Positions 43,193-54,000 of a DNA stretch of 64,000 nt are shown here, one piece after another (within the stretch, counting starts at the first letter, position 1; the number at the start of each line of letters is the position of its first letter). The stretch is taken from contig NZ_JACXAE010000046.1 of the NCBI RefSeq assembly GCF_014698965.1, forward strand, positions 85,097-149,096, in the 5' to 3' direction. The DNA comes from Iningainema tapete BLCC-T55. GTDB taxonomy: Bacteria; Cyanobacteriota; Cyanobacteriia; Cyanobacteriales; Nostocaceae. Position numbers and translations under genes: made by a program. The notes beneath the pieces were generated by a model. It did not search any database. It was not told where the DNA came from and saw only the letters and a list, made by a program, of their open reading frames with translations.

Positions 43193-45739
43193 ATGATTTC
43201 CCGAATTAAACTAAGTCGTTGGCTATATCTCAGTCTTAGTATTTTAAGTTTGTGTTTAGCATTTACCATTACACCAGTAAAAGCATCTCCACCAGTCACA
43301 ACAACCCCAGTTTCTTCTTTCCCATCGACTAACTGGCTAGAGGAGGGACGGAAACTTTACAGTTTTGGGCGTTTTGCAGAAGCTATTACAGCTTGGCAAA
43401 CGGCAGCAAAGCAATATCAAAAACAAGGCGATCGCCTGAATGAAGCCTTGAGTTTAAGTTACCTCTCTCTGGCACAACAAGAACTTAATCAGTGGGAAGC
43501 TGCAAAAAAATCTATCGAGCAAAGTGTAAAACTTTTGCAAACGGCTAAACCTTCTGGAGATGCGATTATCTGGGCGCAAGTACTGAATACAAAAGCAAAT
43601 TTAGAACTACGTATCGGTCGTGCTGAAACTGCCCTGACAAACTGGCAACAAGCTCAAAAATATTACGAGCGCTCTGGGGACACAATGGGAAGCCTGGGCA
43701 GTCAAATTAACCAGGCACAAGCATTACAAAGTTTAGGATTTTACCGTCGCTCTCGACAACAATTAGAAGAACTAACACAAAAATTGGCAGCAATGCCAGA
43801 TTCGGACGTTAAAGTTAGTGGGTTGCGATCGCTTGGTTTAGCTTTACACGCGATTGGGGATGGTAAAAGCCAGCAAGTCTTAGAACAAAGTTTAGCGATC
43901 TCGAACAAAATTGCAGCTAAAACCCAGCTAAGTTCTATTCTCTCAACTTTAGGAAAAGTTGCCTCTGACAAACAAGACCCGGAAGCAGCATTAAATTACT
44001 TTGAAGACGCAGAAACGGCAGCTACGAATCAGAATGAATCTCTACAAGCACGTTTGGCTCGTTTCAAATTGTTGGTAGATTACAAAAAACTTGAGTATGC
44101 TATTGAACTCGCACCTCAATTGCGACAACAGCTAGAAAAACTACCACCCAGCCATACTTCCCTTTATGCTGCGATTAATTTTGTGGCTACCTTAAATCGA
44201 TTAGAAAAGCCCGACCAAATTCTACCAATACTAGACTTGGCAAAACTTATGGCAGCTACAGTCAAGTCTGCACAACAGATTCAGGATGCAACAGCAGTTG
44301 CTTATGCACTGTATCAATGGGGACAACTTTACCGTCGCACTTCTCAGTTGTCTGACGCTAAGGAATTAGCCCAGAAATCCTTGAATGTTGCTCGTCAACT
44401 GCAAGCTGACGATATTATTGCTCAATCGGCATGGCAGGTAGGACAGTTGTATAAACAACAGGGCGAGCGCCAGAAAGCTATTTCAGCATATACCGAAGCA
44501 ATTAAGTCATTAAAAGCACTACGTTCCGATTTAGTTGCCGTTAACCCTGAGATGCAGTTCTCTTTCCGCGAAAGTGTGGAGCCTGTCTACCGGGAACTGG
44601 TAGGTTTACTTCTTTCTGAGCAACCAACCCAGGTAGAACTAATCCAAGCCCGTGAATTGATTGAGTCACTGCAAGTCGCCGAACTCGATAACTTTTTCCG
44701 GGAAGCTTGTTTAGATAAAGCGCAGCAGATTGACAAAGTTGATCCAAAAGCAACGGTTATTTACCCGATTATCTTAAGCGATCGCCTAGCGGTGATTCTC
44801 TCCAAAACTGGAGAACCTTTGCGTTATTATGCGACTCGCAAACCCCAAGCAGAAATTGAGCAAACTCTCGATCATCTGCTAGTTGCCTTCAACCCCGTTT
44901 CAGATTTCCAGGACAGAGAGCGACTTAGCCAACAAATCTATGATTGGTTAATTCGTCCTGCCGAACAAGAACAAGTTTTTCAAGATACCAAGACATTGGT
45001 GTTTGTTTTGGATGGGAAGTTACGTAACATTCCTATGGCTGCTTTATACGACGGTAAGCAATATCTGATTGAGAAATATGCTGTTGCCCTCTCGCCTGGA
45101 TTGCAACTCATGGCTGCCCAATCGCTTCAACAAGACAAAATTAATGCGATCGTCGGTGGTATCAGTCAATCTCATGCTGGTTTTGCTGCCTTGCCTGCGG
45201 TGGAATTGGAAGTAAACCAAATTTCCCAGACAGTGCCATCTGTCATATTACTAAACCAAAAGTTTACAAGTCTTGCTCTAGCTGAGCGCATGAAGTCCAG
45301 TCGTGCCGATGTCATCCACCTCGCAACCCACGGACAGTTTAGTTCCCGTCTTGAAGATACCTTCTTACTTACGTGGGATGGACAAGTTAATGTGAAGGAA
45401 TTGTCCGAAATGCTGAAAAATCGGGGTGAAAATTCATCGAAAGCAATTGAATTGCTAGTATTGAGTGCCTGCGATACCGCAACAGGGGATGACCGCGCTG
45501 TCTTGGGACTGGCAGGTTTAGCAGTCAAATCTGGTGCCCGTTCCACCATCGCCACTCTATGGCCTGTTAAAGATCGGGCAGCCCAAATGCTGATGAATCG
45601 CTTCTACGAGCAACTACGACAACCCAATATTACCAAAGCCGAGGCACTGCGACAAGCGCAAATAAACCTGATTCGCCAAACAGATTTTCGTGACCCGTTC
45701 TTTTGGTCTGCTTTTGTTTTGGTGGGGAACTGGCTTTAA
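43193..45739 (+). CDS. Exported TPR-CHAT caspase-like protein
   Basis: An 848-residue protein. The N-terminus (LYLSLSILSLCLAFTITPVK, then A-S) is a signal peptide, so the protein is probably periplasmic. Tetratricopeptide repeats fill about residues 50-450 (E-G-R-K-L-Y-S-F-G-R-F-A-E-A-I-T-A-W, and K-Q-Q-G-E-R-Q-K-A-I-S-A-Y). The C-terminal CHAT domain has the caspase-like dyad: His713 in H-L-A-T-H-G and Cys760 in V-L-S-A-C-D-T-A, with the family block L-A-G-L-A-V-K-S-G-A-R-S-T-I-A-T-L-W-P-V. CHAT proteins are cysteine proteases of the separase/caspase clan; both catalytic residues are present. It directly follows the two TpsA genes, so it may cleave or mature them. Confidence 0.9.
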   Translation: MISRIKLSRWLYLSLSILSLCLAFTITPVKASPPVTTTPVSSFPSTNWLEEGRKLYSFGRFAEAITAWQTAAKQYQKQGDRLNEALSLSYLSLAQQELNQWEAAKKSIEQSVKLLQTAKPSGDAIIWAQVLNTKANLELRIGRAETALTNWQQAQKYYERSGDTMGSLGSQINQAQALQSLGFYRRSRQQLEELTQKLAAMPDSDVKVSGLRSLGLALHAIGDGKSQQVLEQSLAISNKIAAKTQLSSILSTLGKVASDKQDPEAALNYFEDAETAATNQNESLQARLARFKLLVDYKKLEYAIELAPQLRQQLEKLPPSHTSLYAAINFVATLNRLEKPDQILPILDLAKLMAATVKSAQQIQDATAVAYALYQWGQLYRRTSQLSDAKELAQKSLNVARQLQADDIIAQSAWQVGQLYKQQGERQKAISAYTEAIKSLKALRSDLVAVNPEMQFSFRESVEPVYRELVGLLLSEQPTQVELIQARELIESLQVAELDNFFREACLDKAQQIDKVDPKATVIYPIILSDRLAVILSKTGEPLRYYATRKPQAEIEQTLDHLLVAFNPVSDFQDRERLSQQIYDWLIRPAEQEQVFQDTKTLVFVLDGKLRNIPMAALYDGKQYLIEKYAVALSPGLQLMAAQSLQQDKINAIVGGISQSHAGFAALPAVELEVNQISQTVPSVILLNQKFTSLALAERMKSSRADVIHLATHGQFSSRLEDTFLLTWDGQVNVKELSEMLKNRGENSSKAIELLVLSACDTATGDDRAVLGLAGLAVKSGARSTIATLWPVKDRAAQMLMNRFYEQLRQPNITKAEALRQAQINLIRQTDFRDPFFWSAFVLVGNWL

Positions 45740-45835
45740 GACAGTAATATTACGTAAATAAAAAGCCGAATTTACTATATATTTTTACAGCAGTAAAAAT
45801 AAAAATCGCCTATAAATAATAATATGAATACCTTA

Positions 45836-45928
45836 TATAGCAATCCTAATTGAGTTATGAACCGCCAAGACGCCAAGAACGCCAAGAAAAGAAAGACTTA
45901 TGTTTACAAATTATTTAGGACTGCTATA
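45836..45928. mobile_element. MITE-like element, class 5
   Basis: 93 bp with terminal inverted repeats TATAGCAATCCTAAT and ATTTAGGACTGCTATA. It contains a run of CGCCAAGA repeats (GAACCGCCAAGACGCCAAG), which appears in inverse orientation at 63814-63846. It lies between the CHAT and DUF928 genes. Confidence 0.75.
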
Positions 45929-45949
45929 GACATAGCAGTGAAAAATAAT

Positions 45950-45977
45950 GTACAGACGTTCTATGAAACGTCTCTAC
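45950..45977. repeat. Imperfect palindrome GTACAGACGTT...AACGTCTCTAC
   Basis: A member of the GTAGAGACG palindrome family, upstream of the DUF928 gene. No gene is visible in the whole 295-bp spacer. Confidence 0.65.
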
Positions 45978-46034
45978 GAGGATTGTAGACAATGTATTTT
46001 TTGCTCAATGGTTAATAAAAATAACAGGTGAATT

Positions 46035-46898
46035 ATGAGTCGATATTTATTTAGTGCATTGAGCGTCATCGTAGTTGCTAATAGTTTATGTTGCAGTGCT
46101 TATGCTGTAACATTTACTCCGCCGACTAATAATGGCGCTCCTAGCGTTGCAACGGGAGGGGCATCGCGAGGTAGTTTCTTTACTCCAAAGAAAGGAAATG
46201 GTGTTCCAAGTCAAGCAACGGGAGGTGCTTCGCGAAGTAATCTCTTTACCCCAGTCAAAGGTAACGGCGCTCCCCAACAGGCAAGCGGAGGGGCTTCTCG
46301 CGTTGGCACTTACCACTTGAATCCTTCGATAGTAACAACAGCCCCAGCCACGCTAATTGCACTCCTACCCCAAAGTTTCTCTGGCACAACGGTGTCTGCT
46401 CGTCCGACTGTGATGGTATACATCCCAGCTTCCAATGCCCAAGAAGCTGTATTTAGCATTAAGGATGATGGTAAAACCCTGTACAAAATGACGATTCCAG
46501 TTGCCGGAAAAACAGGGGCGATGTCTACGACGGGCTTCGCCTACGCAATTAAATTACCTGCTGATGCACCAGCTTTAGCCGTTGGGAAAAACTATCAATG
46601 GTTCTTGGCGCTGAAAGTCAACGGACAACTTAGTCCGAGTACGCCTTATGTTGATGGTTGGATTCAACGCATTCAACCCAATGCTGAACTAGTAACGGCA
46701 ATGCAACAGCAAGATGCATTGCAGCGAGCAACTGCGTTTGGTAAACATGGAGTTTGGTATGACTGCGTAGCAACGCTTGCGGCATTATACGCAGAAAAAC
46801 CTAACAATGCAACTATTACTCAGCAATGGGAAGAACTTCTGACTTCAGTTAGCTTGGAAGAGATTGCCACGGCTCCAATAGTGATATCTGCAAACTAA
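46035..46898 (+). CDS. Exported DUF928 family protein
   Basis: A 287-residue protein with a signal peptide (YLFSALSVIVVANSLCCSAY, then A-V-T-F). The mature N-terminus has three tandem repeats of about 22 residues with the pattern F-T-P-x-K-G-N-G-x-P-x-Q-A-T-G-G-A-S-R. The rest matches DUF928: A-T-L-I-A-L-L-P, R-P-T-V-M-V-Y-I-P, a beta sandwich with L-P-A-D-A-P-A-L-A-V-G-K-N-Y-Q-W, and a helical end with G-V-W-Y-D-C-V-A-T-L-A-A-L. The function is not known, but in cyanobacteria this family is often near CHAT, CHASE2 and TpsA genes, as here. It is followed 63 bases later by the CHASE2 kinase. Confidence 0.87.
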   Translation: MSRYLFSALSVIVVANSLCCSAYAVTFTPPTNNGAPSVATGGASRGSFFTPKKGNGVPSQATGGASRSNLFTPVKGNGAPQQASGGASRVGTYHLNPSIVTTAPATLIALLPQSFSGTTVSARPTVMVYIPASNAQEAVFSIKDDGKTLYKMTIPVAGKTGAMSTTGFAYAIKLPADAPALAVGKNYQWFLALKVNGQLSPSTPYVDGWIQRIQPNAELVTAMQQQDALQRATAFGKHGVWYDCVATLAALYAEKPNNATITQQWEELLTSVSLEEIATAPIVISAN

Positions 46899-46961
46899 GT
46901 CACAAGGTATTGGTGGGGCAATGCCTCACCCAAACTAACCAAAGTAAATTAACTGTATGAC

Positions 46962-49778
46962 ATGTGGCGCAAATTCCAAGCTTTTATTCAAAGCACTCGC
47001 AGCATTTTGATGATTACTCCTCGTGTTGCCCTAACAGTTATGATTGGGCAATCGTTAGGACTTTTCAATTTGCCAGAATGGAAACTCCGCGATCAATGGG
47101 TACGACTTAAATCGCAATCAGAAATAGCTGATGAAGTTGTAATTGTCACCATTGATGAGCGCGATATTCAGTCGGTGGGTAAATGGCCTGTTCCTGACTG
47201 GTCACTAGCAAAATTATTAAAAAAAATCAAGGAACAACAACCCCGTTCCATTGGTTTAGATTTATATCGGGATTTACCAGAAGGAAGCGGTTATGAGCAA
47301 CTTGTGCAAGTTTTCCGAACTACTCCCAATTTGATTGGAGTAGAAAAAATTACTGGCGAACGAGTCAATCCCCCACATGTACTTAAAAAAAATGGTCAAG
47401 TAGGATTAGCTGATTTGGTGCTAGATGGCGATCGCCATGTGCGTCGTGCTTTGCTGACAGCGGTCGATGCTCAAGAAGAGGGTAAAATTAAAGCAGGATT
47501 AGCAACTCATGTCGCTCTCAAGTACCTAGAAGCCGAAAAGATTACCTTAGAAAGCATTGACGAAAAACAGCAGAAGTTTCGATTGGGCAAAGCAGTCTAC
47601 CAACCACTTAGAAATCAAGAAGCAGGTTATAGTGAAGCCGATGTCGGTGGTTATCAAATTCTGCTCAACTGGCATGGTTCCGAAACTACTTTTCGTAAAG
47701 TCGCCATGCGCGATGTGTTAGCGGGAAAAATTCCGGCAAATTTAATGCGCGATCGCATGGTGTTTATTGGTTCAACTGCTGCTAGTACTAATGACTTCTT
47801 TAGCACACCCTTCAGTTCTTCCTTAATATCAGCTCAAAAACCGACTCCTGGTGTAGTTATCCATGCCAATATTGCTCTCCAACTGGTGCGAGGAGCAAAA
47901 ACAGGGAAAACCAATCTCCACGGAATTTCTGGGATCTCGTCGTCACTCTGGATTGTTTTCTGGTCTATCCTTGGTTCTGGGAGTATGTGGTTAGGTAAGG
48001 TACACACTCGATGGCTTCTTCCCGGTGGCAAAATTCTTTGGGCAACTGTGGGCTTGAGTGGAATTTTGATCGGGGGTAGCTACTGCATGTTTTTATCTGG
48101 TGTTCTGATTCCGGTTACGCCTGCCTTAGCTGGGTTTATTAGTAGTGTAATTGCAACGACAAATGCTTACAAGCAGCAAAAGTTAGAAGAAACGAACCAG
48201 CAATTAGAAATAGCCAACAGTCAACTTTTAGATTATTCCAAAACCTTGGAGGTAAAAGTTGAAGAACGAACTCATGAACTGCTCAAAGCCAAGGAAGCTG
48301 CTGATGCTGCCAACCAGGCAAAGAGTGAGTTTCTCGCCAATATGAGTCACGAGCTACGTACACCACTGAATGGTATCCTTGGTTTTGCCCAGGTACTAGC
48401 ACAATCTCCCAATTTAACAGAAAAAAACCAGGAAGGAGTCAGGATTATCCATCAATGTGGTTCCCACCTGCTCATGCTAATTAATGACATTCTCGATCTT
48501 TCAAAAATTGAAGCTCGAAAATTGGAATTAGTCACCAATACTGTGCATTTGCCGAGTTTTTTACATGGTGTAACTGAGATTTGTGGTATCCGCGCCGAGC
48601 AAAAAGGGCTGAGTTTTAATGTTTTAATTAGCGATCGCCTACCACTTGCCATTCAAACAGATGAAAAGCGACTAAGACAAATTTTAATTAATTTGTTGGG
48701 TAATGCAATTAAGTTCACAGACAACGGTAGCGTGACATTCAAAGTAGAGATAATAGGGAATAGGGCATGGGGCATGGGGCAAAGGGAAATTAGTGATGCC
48801 CATTGCCCATTGCCCATTGCCCAATCCCCAATCACTACAATTCGCTTCCTCATTGAAGATACTGGTGTGGGAATGTCACCAGAACAACTGGAGAAAATCT
48901 TTTTGCCTTTTGAGCAAATGGGTTCCGCAAGACAGCGTTCTGAAGGTACAGGCTTGGGATTGGCGATTAGTCAAAGAATTGCCGCATTGATGGGAAGCAA
49001 AATTGAGGTACAAAGTCACTTGGGCGAAGGTAGTTTGTTTTGGTTGGATGTGGCAGTAGTAGTACTACCAAACCATGATTGGCACAAAGAGGTTACTCCA
49101 ACCTATCAGAAAATAAAAGGGATTAGAGGTTGTACCCCTCAGATTCTGATTGTCGATGATGATGACATTCATCGTTCAATGTTGACTAATCTGTTGCAGG
49201 AAATTGGCTGCTCTTACCTAGAAGCTGTTGATGGTAAACAGGGATTACAATTGGCAACTGAACATCAGCCAGATATAATTCTGCTCGATTTAGCCATGCC
49301 CAATATGGATGGCTTTGAGTTAATGGTTCACCTGCAAGGGCATTCACAAACCAGTTCTATTCCCATCATCGTCTCTAGTGCTAACGTATTCGAGTCAAAT
49401 CGTCAACGGTGTTTACAAGCAGGAGCAACAGCATTTGTAGATAAACCCCTGCAAATAGATGAATTACTCAATACATTGGAATCTGTGTTAAAACTTGACT
49501 GGATATATGTCCAATCAGCACCTCAACAGTCATATAAGCAGGAGCAAGTAACTAATAGTGAATTAATTTTGCCATCTCAAGAAGTGTTACAACAACTATA
49601 TCATCTAGCCATGATGGGGGATATACCAGGGATTGAGGGAATATTAGACGAACTCCCAACGCAAAATAAACAGCTAGCTCCTTTTGTGACTGAGTTGAGC
49701 AAACTCACTGCTGATTTCCAAACAGCAAAAATACGTAAAATGCTCAAATCTTTTGTAACTAATGAATCAGGGCAATGA
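46962..49778 (+). CDS. CHASE2 hybrid histidine kinase
   Basis: A 938-residue membrane sensor. The N-terminal extracytoplasmic CHASE2 domain (about residues 30-320; [19 protein letters not shown]) is followed by membrane segments at about 325-400 ([18 protein letters not shown] and others). Then come a coiled coil, HisKA (phospho-accepting His in [11 protein letters not shown] near 465), HATPase ([16 protein letters not shown]), a receiver from about 727 ([10 protein letters not shown], Asp in I-I-L-L-D-L-A-M-P), and a helical tail also seen at the end of the giant kinase at 23751. An in-frame repeat lies in the HATPase. Next to the secretion genes it is a likely sensor for them. Confidence 0.9.
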   Translation: MWRKFQAFIQSTRSILMITPRVALTVMIGQSLGLFNLPEWKLRDQWVRLKSQSEIADEVVIVTIDERDIQSVGKWPVPDWSLAKLLKKIKEQQPRSIGLDLYRDLPEGSGYEQLVQVFRTTPNLIGVEKITGERVNPPHVLKKNGQVGLADLVLDGDRHVRRALLTAVDAQEEGKIKAGLATHVALKYLEAEKITLESIDEKQQKFRLGKAVYQPLRNQEAGYSEADVGGYQILLNWHGSETTFRKVAMRDVLAGKIPANLMRDRMVFIGSTAASTNDFFSTPFSSSLISAQKPTPGVVIHANIALQLVRGAKTGKTNLHGISGISSSLWIVFWSILGSGSMWLGKVHTRWLLPGGKILWATVGLSGILIGGSYCMFLSGVLIPVTPALAGFISSVIATTNAYKQQKLEETNQQLEIANSQLLDYSKTLEVKVEERTHELLKAKEAADAANQAKSEFLANMSHELRTPLNGILGFAQVLAQSPNLTEKNQEGVRIIHQCGSHLLMLINDILDLSKIEARKLELVTNTVHLPSFLHGVTEICGIRAEQKGLSFNVLISDRLPLAIQTDEKRLRQILINLLGNAIKFTDNGSVTFKVEIIGNRAWGMGQREISDAHCPLPIAQSPITTIRFLIEDTGVGMSPEQLEKIFLPFEQMGSARQRSEGTGLGLAISQRIAALMGSKIEVQSHLGEGSLFWLDVAVVVLPNHDWHKEVTPTYQKIKGIRGCTPQILIVDDDDIHRSMLTNLLQEIGCSYLEAVDGKQGLQLATEHQPDIILLDLAMPNMDGFELMVHLQGHSQTSSIPIIVSSANVFESNRQRCLQAGATAFVDKPLQIDELLNTLESVLKLDWIYVQSAPQQSYKQEQVTNSELILPSQEVLQQLYHLAMMGDIPGIEGILDELPTQNKQLAPFVTELSKLTADFQTAKIRKMLKSFVTNESGQ
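48751..48836 (+). repeat. In-frame short repeats inside the CHASE2 kinase HATPase domain
   Basis: AATAGGGCATGGGGCATGGGG followed by four units of CCCATTG/CCCAATC, translated as N-R-A-W-G-M-G-Q and C-P-L-P-I-A-Q-S-P. The G-rich and C-rich halves can pair. It falls between two beta strands of the ATPase and keeps the frame. Confidence 0.8.
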
Positions 49779-49781
49779 TAA

Positions 49782-51077
49782 ATGATCAATGATTCTCTCT
49801 CGAAGCCAATACATATCCTTTTAGTAGATGACAATCCAAATAATTTGAAGGTGCTATCAGAAGCGATTCGGGGAAATGGCTGGAAAGCCCTCATGGCTAC
49901 AGATGGAGAATCAGCAATCGAACAAACAGAATACGCGCCTCCCGATTTGATTCTCCTTGATGTGATGATGCCTGGTATTGATGGATTTGAAACTTGCCGC
50001 AGGCTTAAAGCCAATTCGATTACAGTGAATATACCTATAATTTTTATGACTGCTTTATCCGATTCTACTGATAAAGTGAAAGGAATAGAAATTGGTGCAG
50101 TTGACTACATTACCAAACCTTTTCAGCACGAAGAAGTAATTGCCAGAATAAAACTACACTTAAAAATTTCCTATCTTACCCGTACTTTAGAACAACAGGT
50201 GCAAGAACGCACCGCAAAATTAACCCAATCTTTACACCAGTTACAGCAAACCCAACTACAAATGATCCAGAGCGAGAAAATGTCAGCACTGGGTAATTTG
50301 GTAGCAGGGATAGCTCACGAAATGAATAATCCCCTTGGTTTTATCTCAGCTAGCCTCAAACAAGCAAAACCAAATCTTGGTGATATTATTGAACATTTGA
50401 AGCTTTATCAAGAAAGTTTCCCTTCACCTAGCCAAGAGATTATTAATCATGCCAAGGAAATCGACTTGTATTATTGCATAGAAGACTTATCTAACATGAT
50501 TGATTCAATGATATTAGCTTGCGAGCGTATCACAAATATTAGTAATAGTTTAAGGACTTTTTCGCGCTCCGATCAAGAAGATAAACAATTATTTAATTTA
50601 CATGAAGGAATTGATAGCACAATTTTAATCCTCAAACATCGGCTCAAAGCTAATAACAAACGACCAGCAATTGAGGTAATTACAGAGTATGGAGAGCTAC
50701 CTCAAGTTAAATGTTTTCCTGGGCAAATAAATCAAGTATTTATGAATATTCTGGCAAATGCCATTGACGCTTTGGATGATTCTCTCGGCGAACGTAGTTT
50801 TGCAGAAATCACAGTTAATCCTAACCGTATTATAATTACAACACTCGTAGCCGCTCAACAAGTAAAAATAATTATTGCTGATAATGGTATTGGTATGAGT
50901 GATGAAGTAAAACAACGTATATTTGACCACTTATTTACTACCAAAGGCGCTAACAAAGGTACGGGTTTGGGATTAGCGATCGCAAAACAAATCATTTGTG
51001 ATAAGCACAATGGACAAATTGACTGTTTGTCAAAGCTGGGTGAGGGGACAAAGTTTGTAATTACACTACCAATTTAA
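49782..51077 (+). CDS. REC-histidine kinase (response regulator with HisKA/HATPase output)
   Basis: A 431-residue soluble protein. Receiver at 1-125 with phospho-acceptor Asp60 (LILLDVMMPGIDG) and the C-terminal K-P-F-Q-H-E-E. A coiled coil (E-Q-Q-V-Q-E-R-T-A-K-L) leads to a kinase core with the phospho-accepting His near 180 in A-G-I-A-H-E-M-N-N-P-L, N-A-I-D-A-L, D-N-G-I-G-M and [10 protein letters not shown]. It begins three bases after the stop of the CHASE2 kinase, so the two form one operon; the REC domain probably receives phosphate from that kinase or the giant kinase opposite. The kinase core is close to the one at the C-terminus of the protein at 51094. Confidence 0.9.
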   Translation: MINDSLSKPIHILLVDDNPNNLKVLSEAIRGNGWKALMATDGESAIEQTEYAPPDLILLDVMMPGIDGFETCRRLKANSITVNIPIIFMTALSDSTDKVKGIEIGAVDYITKPFQHEEVIARIKLHLKISYLTRTLEQQVQERTAKLTQSLHQLQQTQLQMIQSEKMSALGNLVAGIAHEMNNPLGFISASLKQAKPNLGDIIEHLKLYQESFPSPSQEIINHAKEIDLYYCIEDLSNMIDSMILACERITNISNSLRTFSRSDQEDKQLFNLHEGIDSTILILKHRLKANNKRPAIEVITEYGELPQVKCFPGQINQVFMNILANAIDALDDSLGERSFAEITVNPNRIIITTLVAAQQVKIIIADNGIGMSDEVKQRIFDHLFTTKGANKGTGLGLAIAKQIICDKHNGQIDCLSKLGEGTKFVITLPI

Positions 51078-51093
51078 AATTCAAGCATACTGC

Positions 51094-54000
51094 TTAAGCT
51101 TCTACAGCAACGGTGGCTTTTACCGGAATAGAAATCACAAACTCCGCACCTTGAGATGGAGTTGAGTTTACTAATAGAGTCCCACCGTGTTTGTCAACTA
51201 TGATCGACTTTGCGATCGCCAACCCCAACCCCGTTCCCTGCCCCACGCCTTTGGTAGTAAACAGATGCTCAAAAATCTTTTCCTGCACCTCAAATGTCAT
51301 CCCCACCCCATTATCTTGAATTCGGATCACAGCGTTTTGTCGATCTTGAGATAGCTCTGTCTTGACAATAATTCGATTGGGATTAGCAGTGATTTCTGCG
51401 AAACTGCGACCAAGATTAGAGTCTTCTAAGGCATCGATTGCATTTGCCAATATGTTCATAAATACCTGATTGAGTTGTCCAGCGAAGCACTCTACTTGGG
51501 GAAGATCCCCATAGTCTTTGTTGACATTGATTTCTGGGCGAGATTCGTTTCCTTTAAGGCGATGCTTGAGAATCAGAATAGTGCTGTCGATCCCGTCGTG
51601 GATATTGCAGGCAACGGGAAGAGCGCTATCGGCACGAGAAAAAGTTCTCAAACTGGTACTAATGTCGCGAATTCGCTTCACACCTTCGCGCATAGAACCC
51701 ACTAATTTTGGTAAATCATCGCGAATGAATTCTAAGTCAATGGCTGCTATTTCATCTTGAATGGCTTGAGTTGGCTGAGGATATTCCTGCTGATAGAGGT
51801 CAACCAACCCAAAGACATCTTTAATAGAATCCAGATCTGGGTTAATATTACCATTGAGGAAAGCAACTGGGTTATTGATTTCATGAGCGATCCCAGCAAC
51901 TAAATTACCTAGCGCTGACATCTTTTCACTTTGGACAATTTGTAGTTGCGCTTGTTTAAGATCGGTGAGTGCCTGTTGGGCTTGTTGGTAGAGACGGGCG
52001 TTTTCTAAAGAGATGGCAGCTTGGACACAAACCAGATTGAGGACTTTGACTCGTTCACTCGTAAATGCCCCAATTGTCAAATTATTTTCTAGGTATAAGA
52101 TTCCAATCAATTTGCCGGAGTGCAAAATTGGGGTACATAGGATACTTTTGGGACATTGGCGCTGAATGTAAGGATCTGCTACCAAGGTAGGATGAGTTAC
52201 CGCATTCCCAACGATCAAGGGTTGCAGGGTATGTTTAACTCTGTTGATCAAGGAAACCGGAACTAGTGGAGTGCGTTCAATGGACACAGATTGAAGAATG
52301 ACGGACTGTTGTCCAAGTTGAGAAAATGCTTCAATCACCCACTGTTTATTCTTTGGCATCAATAAAGCACATCTGTCTGCCCCGGCATTTTCCTGCACAA
52401 CGTGAAGCAAAACCGAGAGCAATTTTTCTAACTCGATTTCCCCAGAAAGAGCTTGGGAAGCTTTGAGAATTGTGGTTAAATCCAGCCCCTCGTCCGTACT
52501 ACTGCTAGCATCTGTGGAAGCTTTGGTGGAGTGAGAACTGAAAGTAGGGATAGTTTCAGTGGCAGTGAGATCCGGTTGCATCCGTTGTAAAATCGGTGCT
52601 AGCAGTTGTGGGTAGCGCTGTTCTAAATCGTCTACTTTGGCTTTTGCTCCCCAACGACTGTAAGCGTAATACGCCGAGAGCAGGTAAGTTTGAGCGATCG
52701 CTTCTTTGCCCCATTCCAAGTAGAACTTTGCTGCAAGTTCGTTGGCGAGAGCTTCTTCGTTGACGTATTCGTTCTCTTTGGCAAGTTGAATGGCGCGATC
52801 GTAGTGGTCGATTGCTATAGCTTTGTCACCCAAGACGCGATATTTTTCTGCCTCGACTAGAGTGTATTTGTGCAAGTAATTCATTGGTGCATGATGCGCC
52901 CAGATTTGCATCTTGATTTGATTGGCAACTATCTGGTTTAGAAATGTAGTTTGTTCCTGTTGCTCTATATGAGGATACTGAGCGAGCAGAGCTAAAGAAT
53001 AGTAAAAGTTGTGTTCGGCAGTCATCAGCTGCCCAGTTGCAGTTTTTGCGTATTGTGCTGCTTCTTGAGCATAGGCGAGCGCTAATTCTAGTTCTTGAAA
53101 TAGATAGGAAAGTAAAGATTTCGACACATAAACAGCAAACACAGTTGTCCCACTTTGTTGCTCGATTAAAGCGGGTAACATTTGCGTTTCATTGAATGCC
53201 TGTCCAGTCAGAGATGACGGGTTTTCAGCAATACCTAATAAATTGTAGAGAGTTTGCTGCCATACTTTACCATAAAAAATGTGATAGTCTAATTTCTGTT
53301 TTTGAAGTAAATCGATATAATGTTTATTTTTCTGCTCAACATATTTCAAGGGCTGCCCTGTAAAAAACAAATGGCTGCAATGATGAAGAATGGCATAACC
53401 AGAAAATATTAATTCGCCTGCTTCAAGCCTATTATGAAAAGCTTTTTGTAGCGGTTTGAGAGTTTCCTTCACGTGTTCTTTCCAATGCCTGGTTGCACTA
53501 TTAAATACTGCTAAAACTACGGTTCTAACTTCAGCATTATCGAATTGTTCTACCAGTTTCACAGCCATTTGACCTAATAAATAGCTACTCTCTAGATTAC
53601 CCTCATCATATAATATCAAACTGTAAAAACTATATAAATAAATTCCCAAGGCTGAATTCCCATACTTGGTACAGAACTTAAGACCAGTGAAAACGCCTTG
53701 GCGATAAAGTCCAGGATTACTTATATAAGCGGCATGAGTAATAGTACCTAAGATTCGTAGAACTGCAACTTGATGCGGCTGTGTCATTTCTGGCAAATGA
53801 ATTAGTTCCTCAATCTTGAGTTCTTTAGGAGCTTCTGTCTCTAAATCGACTTCGAGCATACCTAGTACGTGCAACGCTGTATCGATTGCTTTTTGTAAAT
53901 AAGTTTGGGCAATATAAGCCTGAATCCTTACCTCGTACACACTCACTTTTTCCAGCAGTGTTTGAGTATGTTGCAGGGCAATTTCAGTCAGAGTTTGAGA

